A DNA stretch of 64,000 bases from Tectiglobus sp965215755 (GTDB lineage: Bacteria; Pseudomonadota; Alphaproteobacteria; Rhizobiales; Hyphomicrobiaceae). The notes under the pieces were generated by a model. The model was not told the origin of the DNA. It was given only the letters and a program-made list of their open reading frames with translations, and ran no database searches. Position 1 is the first letter of the stretch, and each line of letters opens with the position of its first letter. Shown in pieces: positions 35,640 through 44,095 of this stretch. The translations under genes were made by a program, and so were the position numbers. The DNA lies in NCBI GenBank assembly GCA_965215755.1, contig OZ244119.1:5890001-5954000 (forward strand), read 5' to 3'.

Positions 35640-36077
35640 CTATTCCGTTGCGTAAAGCGTCGGACGGCCTTTGCCGACGGCATAGATTTTCCACGGCTCC
35701 GACTTAACACCGGACATTCCAGGTGAGCCTTGCGGCATACCAGGAAGTGAGATGCCCTTGATGTTGGGTCGCTCCTTCAACAGTTTTCGGACTTTTGCAA
35801 CCGGCACGTGGCCACCGACGACGTAGCCATCTATGAACATCGTGTGGCAGCCCTGAAAGTCTTCAGGCACACCCGCCTCCCGGCTGATGCGGCTCAGTTC
35901 ATGCGTCGGCTTAACCACGACTTTGAAACCGTTCTTGCGCAAGTAGGTGGCATAACCTTCACAGCAGCCGCAATTGGGGTTTTTGTACAGTGTTGCCGTC
36001 CCTGGCGCTGCATTTTGAGCCATTGCCCAAGTCGTAGTAAAAGCGACGAATAAGAGGGTGAGAATTGACTTGTTCAT
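35640..36077 (-). CDS. DUF411 metal-binding protein
   Basis: A 145-residue exported protein. After a signal peptide (to about AMAQN), the domain starts with YKNPNCGCCEGY (CxCC), then GCHTMFIDGYVVGGHVP and SLPGMPQGSPGM, all characteristic of DUF411. These are periplasmic copper or other soft-metal binding proteins common in resistance clusters. AAAGGA lies eight bases before ATG 36077. A second DUF411 gene is at 42132-42584. Confidence 0.92.
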   Translation of the reverse strand: MNKSILTLLFVAFTTTWAMAQNAAPGTATLYKNPNCGCCEGYATYLRKNGFKVVVKPTHELSRISREAGVPEDFQGCHTMFIDGYVVGGHVPVAKVRKLLKERPNIKGISLPGMPQGSPGMSGVKSEPWKIYAVGKGRPTLYATE

Positions 36078-36124
36078 TTGTCGGGTCCTTTCGGTGTTGT
36101 GGTGAGCCTGGCGACCTTTGGCTG

Positions 36125-36835
36125 TCAGCACTTTCTGGCAACAAAACGCGAGATCTCTTCGATGTTGGAAAAGACGATCGAAACGCGATCTCCAACCATG
36201 CCGGCGCCAACGATGACCGGAATATCAGCTGCCGGACCGGTTGCTCTGGTGTCCACCTTCAGCCGTACATTCATCTCCCAATATGCGGTTTCGCGGCCGT
36301 CGCGCGTGGTGACAAAAAAACCATCGCCGCAGTGACGAACCGATCTCACTTGAGAACTTGCCGGGCGCGACTTGAGCGGTTCGGGAATTTGTCCCTCAGT
36401 GAAGTGCCGTGGGACCAGACCGCGCTCGACTGCTGACGCGGCTCCCCCCGGCGCCATTGCAACTTTCAGAAATGCAATGAGATCAGCGCGGTCCTGCTCC
36501 TTGCGCATGCCGCGATAGGTCATAAACGTGCCAGCGACGGTTGCGCCGGGATTTGTGATCCAGGCGTTCAGACTGTCTGCGTTCCAGATTATCTTGGATG
36601 ACCGCAACGCCTTGGAATAGCGCCCAAAGCCCTTGACCGAGCCGGCGGTCTTTCCCCAGAGCTCGGCCAGACTTGGTCCGCTCGTATGGACACCTGACTG
36701 TAGCGCGTGGCAGGCGGCACACTCTCGATAGATCTGGCCACCTCTCTTGGCATCTCCGTTTGACTGGGCTGCCGCGGGTGCTGCCAACACGATCGAAAGT
36801 GGAATCACCAGAATGACTTTGGACGCCCTACTCAT
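36125..36835 (-). CDS. Cytochrome c with an extra C-terminal domain
   Basis: A 236-residue periplasmic protein. Signal peptide to about AAAQS, class I cytochrome domain with ECAACHALQSG near residue 40 and GTFMTYRGM for the axial Met near 103. A second domain spans ~155-236 (RSVRHCGDGFFVTTRDG, YWEMNVRLKVD, ending RFVARKC) with Cys at each end. The C-terminal domain is not one I can name, though I have seen it behind cytochromes in copper clusters. The start overlaps the multicopper oxidase stop (ATGA), so they are translated together and may exchange electrons. Confidence 0.88.
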   Translation of the reverse strand: MSRASKVILVIPLSIVLAAPAAAQSNGDAKRGGQIYRECAACHALQSGVHTSGPSLAELWGKTAGSVKGFGRYSKALRSSKIIWNADSLNAWITNPGATVAGTFMTYRGMRKEQDRADLIAFLKVAMAPGGAASAVERGLVPRHFTEGQIPEPLKSRPASSQVRSVRHCGDGFFVTTRDGRETAYWEMNVRLKVDTRATGPAADIPVIVGAGMVGDRVSIVFSNIEEISRFVARKC

Positions 36836-38292
36836 GTCCGAGTGCCCCCGCCCTTGACACGTACGACGCCCATCATCCCAGCTGCTTGGTGTTCAAGAAT
36901 GTGACAGTGGAACATCCAATCGCCAGGATTGTCGGCAACGAACGCGATCTCGACACGCTCACGTGGGCTCATCAAAACCGTGTCTTGCCATTCTCGGTGT
37001 TCGGTCGCTTTGCCGTTACGGCTCACCACCCGAAATGAATGTCCGTGAAAATGAATAGGATGATGCCAAGCGGTGTCGTTCTGCATGTCAAGGACATAGG
37101 TGCGGTCCTTCTCAAGAGTGACCAAAGGGTCCATCACATGTCCCGTTGCAGCAACTCCATTGATGAGCCACATCTTGCCGCTACGCATCATCTGCAACAT
37201 GTTCGCCATGCTGCCGCTGTTGCTGCCGCGCCCCATCATCATTCCGCCCATCATGCCGCCATTGAAACGCACTTCATGACGTTGAGCGGATCCCATATCG
37301 GGCTCCGGCATCGTATTTGCCGCGAGGTCAATAGAAGTATCGAGCGGTTGTTCTCTGAGGACAGCCGGTTCGTAGACGACGTCGAGAAGGCGGTACGCAA
37401 GGCGACTGTAGAAATTGTCGACAACCGATATGCGTTGCCCCGGTTTGCCCATCATATCGAGAACAACATCAGCTCGCATGGCCGGGCCGAGTATGATGCG
37501 TCCGCCGGGCGGCGAGTGAGGTTCAACAGGTTGGCCGTCAAGTGCGATCACCTGCGGATTAAACGCCCCCAAGTCGAGACCAAAGATGCGTGCATTCGCA
37601 GCGTTGATGAGGCGCAATCGAATGCGCTCACCACGCTTTACCTTGAACTCCTCCGAGATCCGGCCATTGATGGTGACAGTATTGCCGACGCGACCATTGT
37701 GGCTCATGTCGTGACGATTGCCAAAGTCGTCGCTGATCTGAGCATCGCGTCCAAGTCGCCAATCGTCCAAGACCCACGTGATGTCCCGGTCGACAGCAAT
37801 GGGCTCGCGTTCTTCAATTATTAGAGGTCCGTATAGTCCACGACCGACTTGCTCGAAGCTCCTCTGGTGCGGGTGATACCAATAGGTTCCGGCATCCGGA
37901 ACATCGAACTCATACGTAAATGTGCCGCCCGCCGCGATCGGCTTTTGTGTCAAATGGGGAACCCCGTCCATGCTATGGGGCACACGTAAGCCATGCCAAT
38001 GAACGGTAGTCTCTTCTTTCAATTGGTTCTCGACAAGGATCTTGACACGTTCTCCTTGGCGGAGACGAAGTTCTGGACCTGGCACTTGTCCGTTGTAGGC
38101 CCATACGTTGGTCGAAGCTCTCGGCTCCGGTGCCAAACGGGCCTTCCCGCTACCGGTTCGCAGCGTGAATGTCTTTGGCTCTTTACCGTCAGCCGCGTTC
38201 CAGACTGATGGTAGCGCTAATGCTGTGCCGGCAGCCGCGCCGGCGAGAAGCACACGGCGACGCGAAAGCGCCAATCGGTTGTCGAATGTCAT
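36832..38292 (-). CDS. Multicopper oxidase, CueO/CopA type
   Basis: A 486-residue periplasmic oxidase, probably oxidising Cu(I) to Cu(II). It has a Tat leader (LSRRRVLLAGAAAG), and all four copper-ligand motifs: TVHWHG, YWYHPHQRS, HPIHFHGHSF, and FHCHILEHQAAGM with the type-1 Cys and Met. A Met-rich insert (GGMMGGMMMGRGSNSG..., residues ~340-375) resembles the substrate-copper loop of CueO. ATG 38292 has GGGATGG upstream. It is the first of 16 tightly packed leftward genes; the MerR gene upstream probably controls them. Confidence 0.95.
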   Translation of the reverse strand: MTFDNRLALSRRRVLLAGAAAGTALALPSVWNAADGKEPKTFTLRTGSGKARLAPEPRASTNVWAYNGQVPGPELRLRQGERVKILVENQLKEETTVHWHGLRVPHSMDGVPHLTQKPIAAGGTFTYEFDVPDAGTYWYHPHQRSFEQVGRGLYGPLIIEEREPIAVDRDITWVLDDWRLGRDAQISDDFGNRHDMSHNGRVGNTVTINGRISEEFKVKRGERIRLRLINAANARIFGLDLGAFNPQVIALDGQPVEPHSPPGGRIILGPAMRADVVLDMMGKPGQRISVVDNFYSRLAYRLLDVVYEPAVLREQPLDTSIDLAANTMPEPDMGSAQRHEVRFNGGMMGGMMMGRGSNSGSMANMLQMMRSGKMWLINGVAATGHVMDPLVTLEKDRTYVLDMQNDTAWHHPIHFHGHSFRVVSRNGKATEHREWQDTVLMSPRERVEIAFVADNPGDWMFHCHILEHQAAGMMGVVRVKGGGTRT

Positions 38293-38448
38293 TATTTTCC
38301 ATCCCAAACATACTTGTTCGTGCGATAGCCACGATTTCGCGAGTATTAAGCGACACTCGGCGCGCTTCGAGCGGCCAAGAGCGTCTCGCGCTCATGATCA
38401 CGAGCAACGACAAAGCGCGAACACGCTCTGCCGTCAGGCGAACAGGAT

Positions 38449-38775
38449 TTACTGTTTGGGTGGGTAAGGATCGGGTGGCGGTCGAAGGCCAGACAATCGC
38501 TCAAGTTTGATTGGACCGCGCTGTGCAACAAGAGCTGGCACGTAGAAAGCAATCGTGAGAGCAGATAACCCGGAGGCTGGCGCGACGCAGCCTGCTGCGC
38601 AGTTTGCACCGGCGTCGCCGGAACCATTCGGACAATTGTCGCATCCGCCAACGCTGCCATCGGCCATCGTAGACATCATGATGTCCATCGTTGTGGCCTG
38701 GGCAGATTGCACCGCCGTACCGGCCGCAAATACGACCAGAAGCAGTACAACAAGGGATTTTGCCCAGTTAGTCAT
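38449..38775 (-). CDS. Small exported Cys-rich protein of copper clusters (DUF2946-like)
   Basis: A 108-residue protein with a signal peptide (to about AQA), a Cys cluster (GGCDNCPNGSGDAGANCAAGC: two CxxC-like groups) and a second hydrophobic segment before a Pro-rich end (LRPPPDPYPPK). That tail and layout match small DUF2946-type proteins that sit next to copper oxidase genes. GGAG is just upstream of the ATG. It lies between the MerR gene and the multicopper oxidase and is probably under the same control. Confidence 0.7.
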   Translation of the reverse strand: MTNWAKSLVVLLLVVFAAGTAVQSAQATTMDIMMSTMADGSVGGCDNCPNGSGDAGANCAAGCVAPASGLSALTIAFYVPALVAQRGPIKLERLSGLRPPPDPYPPKQ

Positions 38776-38886
38776 TCTCCAAAACTACACCAAATTTGTC
38801 GGCATGAGTATGTTCATGCAGTCACACCAATGCAAGTAATGTACTTAACGGCAACTGAATTAATCCGCCAAGCTCGGGTCATCCGC

Positions 38887-39234
38887 TCAGTCTATCTCGC
38901 AAGCTCGCTTGACTAGCCACTCTAGATCTCGACGAAAGGCGTGGAGTTCGAACTCTTTATCCTCTACACATAATATGCTCATCAGCACGCGTTCCAAAAA
39001 CTCTGCCTCACCGATATTGGGTTGTTCGCTCAGCTTCAGCACCTCTTGGCATTGCGCAATTGAAAACCCTAATCCGCGTGCTTGCCTGATGAACCGGACC
39101 TTGTGAACATCACAATCACAAAATTCTCGATATCCGTTAACCTGACGCCGCGCTGTCACTAGGCCGAGATTCTCGTAGTACCGGATCGTTCGTTCCTTCG
39201 TCGCTGTCTGTGCGGCCAACTCGCCGATTTTCAT
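38887..39234 (-). CDS. MerR-family metal regulator with shortened sensor loop
   Basis: A 115-residue regulator. The winged helix (MKIGELAAQTATKERTIRYYENLGLV) and dimer helix are standard for the HMR/CueR group. ATG 39234 has GGAGGAAGG upstream. CueR ends in a loop with two Cys seven residues apart; here the protein stops at KRACEID, with only the first Cys. Sensing may therefore need other residues or a different metal geometry. Its own promoter at 39260-39290 has the 19-bp spacer of MerR targets, so autoregulation is likely, and the copper operon downstream is the probable regulon. Confidence 0.88.
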   Translation of the reverse strand: MKIGELAAQTATKERTIRYYENLGLVTARRQVNGYREFCDCDVHKVRFIRQARGLGFSIAQCQEVLKLSEQPNIGEAEFLERVLMSILCVEDKEFELHAFRRDLEWLVKRACEID

Positions 39235-39259
39235 GATCCTTCCTCCGCCAACCATAATT

Positions 39260-39290
39260 CTTATCGTTGTTTCACCAGGTGGAAGGTCAA
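39260..39290 (-). promoter_or_regulatory. MerR-type promoter with 19-bp spacer
   Basis: On the minus strand TTGACC (39290-39285) and GATAAG (39265-39260) are separated by 19 bp, the overlong spacer that MerR proteins untwist. The spacer carries an imperfect dyad CCTTCCAC...GGTG, like CueR operators (ACCTTCC-N-GGAAGGT). It directly precedes the merR gene. Confidence 0.65.
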
Positions 39291-39309
39291 GCGTGAATTT
39301 GGTGAACAA

Positions 39310-39972
39310 TCAAAAAGCCTAAGCTGTCGCGATTAAGCTTTAACTTCAAGCTCAGGCTAGGGAACAGATGTCCGGCTGTCTTTCTTTGCCACGTCGCAAT
39401 TCATCGCTATGGCCGATGCGATATCGACAGCAGACGCGATCCGCAGCGCCTTGTTACAAAACGGAGGTGGGCCAGCTTGATTTTGACAGCTTTTGTTGGT
39501 GTCGTGGCGTGCAACCTTCCAGGCCACGCAGGAGCGAGGCGTGAAATTGACCATTGGCGCAGCCCTTGCCGTGGTTGGCCTGGTTCTCATTTGGCAGGTC
39601 GCAAGCCTGACAGGACAGAGGCCATCTGGCACAAGCTAACCCGCCAAAGACATGCGCACGATGCGCCAACGGGAATACATCGAACTCTCAATTCGCGGCT
39701 CCGGTCCCAGGTGTGCTCACGGCCGCGTCCACCTGCATAGATCACATCAGGACCGAAGTTTTCCAATCAAGGGACATGATGAATTGCGTTCTGTTACAAG
39801 TTGAACAACCAATAACGCGATTAACAGAGATTAAGTTTGGGAGGCCTGTTGCACATTCAGCAGCTCGACTTGTTCTAGGTGTCGGCGGGATTATCACCGA
39901 TTGCCCTGCTCTCGGTCGAAAGGCCACTAACGATTTTCCGCTTGCACAAAAGCACATTTTTCGAAGCTGCAA
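39310..39972. other. Intergenic stretch between merR and msrQ
   Basis: No clear gene apart from a possible 32-residue membrane peptide at 39541-39639. No repeats or terminators recognised. Confidence 0.4.
39541..39639 (+). CDS. Possible 32-residue membrane peptide
   Basis: GTG 39541 with GGAG seven bases upstream opens a 32-codon frame ending in TAA. The product has one hydrophobic helix (IGAALAVVGLVLIWQVASL) between a Lys start and a polar tail, as in small single-pass proteins. No relative is known to me; it could also be the leader of a lost gene. Confidence 0.3.
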   Translation: MKLTIGAALAVVGLVLIWQVASLTGQRPSGTS

Positions 39973-40617
39973 CTAGATCGTGCTTTGTCGGTTCGCATAT
40001 TTAGAACGATCCCGTTGCTGCACGGATGGATGCCAGACCAAGCGCATGGCGACGAGAAGCAGTATAATGGTAAGATAGATGAACGGTTCCAAGTGCCATA
40101 CCTTCGCCAATAGAATGTAATGCAAGGCTCCAAGCGGGGCGGCAATATAGGCGAGAAGGTGCAGGCGTTTCCAGGCTGCAGTACCAAGCTCACGCAGGGA
40201 CCAATCGTTCGACGTGAGGGCTAGGGGGAGTAAAAGTAAGAAGCTTGCCAGGCCAATTGTAATGTACGGTCGCTTAAGGACATCGACCCAAATGGCCGAC
40301 CAGTACAACTGGCGGTCGAGAAAAATATAAACCGTGAAATGCAGTGCCACATACGCAAACGCAATCAAACCCAGTGCTCGACGAAACTTGATCAGTCGAA
40401 TCTTGGCAAAACGTTGCAACGGCGTGATGGCGAGGCCCGCGATAAGAAACCATAGCGCCCATTCTCCGAGCGTGTTCTCCAGAGTCCGAACCGGATCAGG
40501 TCCCAACTGGTTGGTCAGGCCGGCATAGAACAACTGCACTGCCGGAAACAATCCGAACGAATATACCAACCAACGGTGAGCGTAGGCCGTCAGTTTTGCT
40601 TGGCTTATCATCGACAT
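39973..40617 (-). CDS. msrQ: MsrQ, haem-binding membrane subunit of periplasmic methionine sulfoxide reductase
   Basis: A 214-residue, six-helix b-type cytochrome of the ferric-reductase-like family that brings quinol electrons to MsrP. Histidines expected to hold haem are in LHFTVYIF (helix 3), RLHLLAYIAAPLGALHYI (helix 5) and the ITPLQRF loop is typical. It is 190 bp downstream of msrP on the same strand; that gap is longer than usual and contains no gene. MsrPQ repairs oxidised periplasmic Met, which suits a copper-stress region. Confidence 0.92.
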   Translation of the reverse strand: MSMISQAKLTAYAHRWLVYSFGLFPAVQLFYAGLTNQLGPDPVRTLENTLGEWALWFLIAGLAITPLQRFAKIRLIKFRRALGLIAFAYVALHFTVYIFLDRQLYWSAIWVDVLKRPYITIGLASFLLLLPLALTSNDWSLRELGTAAWKRLHLLAYIAAPLGALHYILLAKVWHLEPFIYLTIILLLVAMRLVWHPSVQQRDRSKYANRQSTI

Positions 40618-40806
40618 CTACACCATCGATTTTCCTGTTTTGCGGATACTTAAGTATTAGTCCTAAATGGATGAGTTGCCGCGCTTTCTCAACAAAGAGC
40701 CAGGTTGCAATCTACTTCACGACGCAGCTCCTTCATGCTGGCGCTTTGCAGATCCAGCTGAACTTGGATTGCGCTCAGACACATGCATCTTATTGGCCAA
40801 GTCGCA

Positions 40807-41763
40807 CTAGTAGAACTTCTGCAAATCCATGCCTTTATAGAGGTCTGCAACCTGGTCGCCGTAACCATTGAACATGAGCGTCTCGATACGTTTCGAGAAC
40901 AAACCACCGCCAATAACGCGCTCCGTAGCTTGACTCCAGCGCGGGTGATCTCGATTGGGATTGACGTTAGAATAGAAACCGTATTCGCGCGGTATGAGGA
41001 TGTTCCAGGTTGATGGCGGTTGCTTCTCGGTCAGGCGAATGCTGACAATCGACTTGATGCTCTTGAAGCCGTATTTCCACGGCACAATGAGGCGGACCGG
41101 CGCCCCATTCTGGTTCGGCATCGTTTTACCGTAGAGCCCAACCGCCAGAATGGTCAAAGGATGCATGGCCTCATCCATGCGCAGCCCCTCAACAAAGGGC
41201 CAATTGATGCCACTGCTGGAGGACCTTTGGCCCCTCATCTCAGATGGGCGCACGAGGGTTTCAAATGCGACGTACTTTGCGCTTCCCTGGATGTCAAACT
41301 TCTTGAGGACTGAGGCCAGTGGAATGCCGACCCAGGGAACGACCATGGACCAGGCTTCGACACATCGAAAACGGTATATTCTCTCTTCCAATGTGTATTT
41401 CACAAGCAAGTCTTCGAGGTCGATCTGACCTGGATTATTGAGCAATCCGTCCACCTTGATTGACCAGGGTACCGTAGTCAACGCCTCGGCGAAGCGAGCG
41501 GGATCAGTCTTGTCTAGGCCAAACTCATAGAAGTTGTTGTAACTCGTAATATCATTGAAACTGGTGGCCTGCGCTGTGGTTGACAACGAACTCTTGACCA
41601 TTCTGAGATTGCGCAACGGGGACTGGCCTTTCGCATGCGCCGTACTGGACAAGCCCGCAATTGAGAGGCCTGCAGCCCCTACCAGGAATTTCCTACGATC
41701 AAGAAATGTTGTTTCCGAAGTCCATTCGGACGACGGCGGAACAGGAAATCGGTAAAGGCTCAT
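40807..41763 (-). CDS. msrP: MsrP, molybdoenzyme reducing methionine sulfoxide in periplasmic proteins
   Basis: A 318-residue exported molybdopterin protein. The Tat leader reads LDRRKFLVGAAGLSIAG. The sulfite-oxidase-type fold shows the Mo-ligand Cys in YRFRCVEAWSMVVPW near residue 155, NQNGAPVRLIVPWKYGFKS and the conserved C-terminal NPNRDHPRWSQ segment. It matches E. coli YedY along its length. It pairs with MsrQ downstream. Substrate Met-rich copper proteins are plentiful in the neighbouring operon. Confidence 0.95.
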   Translation of the reverse strand: MSLYRFPVPPSSEWTSETTFLDRRKFLVGAAGLSIAGLSSTAHAKGQSPLRNLRMVKSSLSTTAQATSFNDITSYNNFYEFGLDKTDPARFAEALTTVPWSIKVDGLLNNPGQIDLEDLLVKYTLEERIYRFRCVEAWSMVVPWVGIPLASVLKKFDIQGSAKYVAFETLVRPSEMRGQRSSSSGINWPFVEGLRMDEAMHPLTILAVGLYGKTMPNQNGAPVRLIVPWKYGFKSIKSIVSIRLTEKQPPSTWNILIPREYGFYSNVNPNRDHPRWSQATERVIGGGLFSKRIETLMFNGYGDQVADLYKGMDLQKFY

Positions 41764-42131
41764 CAGAGTGTCTCTTTACAAGTAGCGAGGTTGGTTAAGC
41801 AGCGGCGCGCGCAAACAATAAGCGGCTGCAGGGGGAAACGCCAATCAATGCCAGATGGAGTTATCTCACATAGGTGTGATCCGCAACGAAGCGTGGCGCC
41901 CCTCGTTCGTCTCGCGCCAGCCATAATCTTTCATGACGAGCCCGCTTTTAGTCCGAGTGCCCCGCTTACGTAATTTTTGAAGAATCGGCTCGAAATTGTA
42001 AGCCCAAAGAGACGCTGCGCATCCAGTCATTCCAAGACTGGCCAGCCATCGACAGTCCAAAAAGATTGTTCGACGAGTTCGGCGTCGATCACTTCGAAGA
42101 GCGGAACCAATTCCATGCGCAATCCACGCGG
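41764..42131. other. Gap between DUF411 gene and msrP
   Basis: A leftward 89-codon frame (41866-42135, GTG start overlapping the DUF411 stop) is present but shows no family features; otherwise nothing is seen. Confidence 0.35.
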
Positions 42132-42584
42132 TCACTGCTTCGCCGAATAGGTCGCGAAAATCTCGGACGAACCATCCCTCTTGATCAGCAGCACGCTGTA
42201 CGCCTCTCGCTCGGTACCGACCTCCATGCCCGGCGAACCAATGGGCATGCCCGGCACGCTAAGGCCAACCGCATCGGGGCGTTCCTTCAACAATCTATTG
42301 ATCTCGCGTACTGGTACATGACCCTCGATTGTGTAACCGCCAATACGGCCGGTATGACATGAGGCATGTTTGGCGGAAATCCCATGGTCGAGCTTGAACT
42401 TCATCAAACTGCCCATGAACATATTCTCGGTCGTTACCTTGAAACCGGCCGCCTTCAGTCTGTCGACCCAGGCCTGGCAGCACCCGCATGTGGCTGTTTT
42501 CTTAACGTCTATGTTCCTGGATTCTGCTTGAGCAGAACCCAGAAGAACAACGAAAAAACCGATCGCCCAGATAATTCTCTTCAT
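42132..42584 (-). CDS. DUF411 metal-binding protein, second copy
   Basis: A 150-residue exported protein with signal peptide (to about AQAES) and DUF411 motifs KTATCGCCQAWVDRL, ASCHTGRIGGYTIEGHVP and SVPGMPIGSPGME. It is only moderately similar to the copy at 35640-36077, so this is an old duplication or separate acquisition. AGGAG six bases before the ATG. It stands alone here, next to the MsrP gene. Confidence 0.92.
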   Translation of the reverse strand: MKRIIWAIGFFVVLLGSAQAESRNIDVKKTATCGCCQAWVDRLKAAGFKVTTENMFMGSLMKFKLDHGISAKHASCHTGRIGGYTIEGHVPVREINRLLKERPDAVGLSVPGMPIGSPGMEVGTEREAYSVLLIKRDGSSEIFATYSAKQ

Positions 42585-42845
42585 CGCGAATCTCCTGTTC
42601 GGAAGTGATCCTTATGCTCGCTGACGCAAGAGCTAGTCCTAATCACATAAAACACATGAAACACCGTGTTGTGTAATATTGCCCCCGCCGCATCCTGACG
42701 CAATGCGCCTGTGCCCAATTTGCCGGACATGATTGACGGGCACCAAACGTGTCACCTGTTGATCCAACCCGAGGCATGTTCTAGACCTGATGGACTTTGG
42801 CAGTTGGACTTGTGCAACTGCTCATCTATGAGTGGCAGTAATGAT

Positions 42846-43667
42846 CTATTGGGCTGCATCACAAGTCATCAACCCCTTCGCACCAACGGTTGCACCACTA
42901 ACCATCCGGCCGCGAACAAACACTGCGAAAAAAATGATGTAGAAAACCGCACCGATGCTTTCAGCCGCAATTCGGGTGCCTTGTCCCACGAAATACCGCA
43001 GACGTGACAATTCATCAGGAATGAACCAGAACGGCGCCACGAACGGCAAATAACTCAGCGCGGCGACAAGTACATTCTCGACAGTTAGTTTCAAAAGAAG
43101 CAAGAAAATGTATAGCTTTATACTTTCTGCAAAAGGGATTGAAGTCCACCCTTTCGCCCCGCCTGAAGGCGGCAAGGGCATTGCAGCAACCAATAACCAT
43201 CGTACGCCAAGATAAACGAGCAAGATCTTCATGTAGACGAACAGCAACAGATAGACGCGAACTGTTTCATCTGAATAGCTCTCGGCTCCGTACTGCAGGC
43301 GATGCTGCAGCAAATCAGCGCTCAGAATTGCACCTGCGACGATGGCACTCCCCATGCCCCAAAGGATGGCAAACGGAACAAGCCCATTTCGGGAAGTAGA
43401 GCAGTCACTTATCATGAGCAGCCGAACGCCAAGCCCAATGAGACAAAGCCGTAGCCATGTCAGTACGGCGGTGACAAACAAGGCGTACCAGGTCGCAGAC
43501 ACAAAGGAGGAAACAGGCAACCACCTGTCAATCCTCGTGATTGCAAAGCCTTCCAGTGCTAAGAAGGCAGAATACGCAATCACAATTAGCGAGCCCATTG
43601 GCAGCATTCGTTGCCATTGGGAAATGCGGCAGATTTGAAGTTCCGACAAAATAGTTGTTTGACGCAC
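42846..43667 (-). CDS. Polytopic membrane protein of unknown function, 273 residues
   Basis: Six or seven hydrophobic segments, with loops rich in Arg. No transporter or enzyme motif is visible. GTG 43667 shares its G with the TAG stop of the upstream L,D-transpeptidase gene (TAGTG), implying coupled translation; a frame extension to 43697 would run into that gene. The coupling suggests a role in the envelope with the L,D-transpeptidase. Confidence 0.7.
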   Translation of the reverse strand: MRQTTILSELQICRISQWQRMLPMGSLIVIAYSAFLALEGFAITRIDRWLPVSSFVSATWYALFVTAVLTWLRLCLIGLGVRLLMISDCSTSRNGLVPFAILWGMGSAIVAGAILSADLLQHRLQYGAESYSDETVRVYLLLFVYMKILLVYLGVRWLLVAAMPLPPSGGAKGWTSIPFAESIKLYIFLLLLKLTVENVLVAALSYLPFVAPFWFIPDELSRLRYFVGQGTRIAAESIGAVFYIIFFAVFVRGRMVSGATVGAKGLMTCDAAQ

Positions 43668-44095
43668 TAAGGTTTCACTTCGACCTGCGTTGACCAAAAA
43701 CCATTTTGTTCAACCAACTTGTAAAACTTCTCTGCATTTCTGATGCTCAAGCGAATGCAACCGTGGGAAGCTGGTCGTCCGAGCTTGCTTGTCAGGTAAG
43801 TGCCATGGATGGCCGTACCGTCTTCGCCGATCCACGTCACATACGGCATTTTCATGCGCCATTTTGTTGAGTAGAATTTTTCCCGCTGCCCGAAGGGAGT
43901 GTAGAATCCCGGTTTGGTCCTCCAACCTCTTTTTCCTGTCGAAACGACCCAGGAATACTTCTTCTTGCCATCGATGTAGACGTGCATCCTCTGCGACGAC
44001 AGATCGACTGTTGCTTTGATCGTTGCAGCATGTGCGGTTGATGAAATGACAGACAGTGCGGCGGCAGCCGTAGCCAATTGATATCGCGGTTTCAT
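43667..44095 (-). CDS. L,D-transpeptidase (YkuD), short form
   Basis: A 142-residue periplasmic enzyme that cross-links peptidoglycan or anchors proteins. Signal peptide to about THAA, then the YkuD domain: VDLSSQRMHVYIDGK at the start, AIHGTYLTSKLGRPASHGCIRLS near residue 115 with the catalytic His, Ser-His-Gly-Cys and Arg. ATG 44095 has AGAGGA upstream. It consists of little more than the catalytic domain. It is one of four YkuD genes or relics within 8 kb. Confidence 0.93.
   Translation of the reverse strand: MKPRYQLATAAAALSVISSTAHAATIKATVDLSSQRMHVYIDGKKKYSWVVSTGKRGWRTKPGFYTPFGQREKFYSTKWRMKMPYVTWIGEDGTAIHGTYLTSKLGRPASHGCIRLSIRNAEKFYKLVEQNGFWSTQVEVKP

Noticed and set aside
37039..37824. 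A 261-codon rightward open frame
   Set aside because: It lies fully antisense to the multicopper oxidase gene, is full of His and Arg from reverse reading of copper motifs, and has no ribosome binding site.
41866..42135. An 89-codon leftward frame overlapping the DUF411 stop
   Set aside because: The GTGA overlap is suggestive of coupling, but the product has no domain, signal peptide or plausible pattern.
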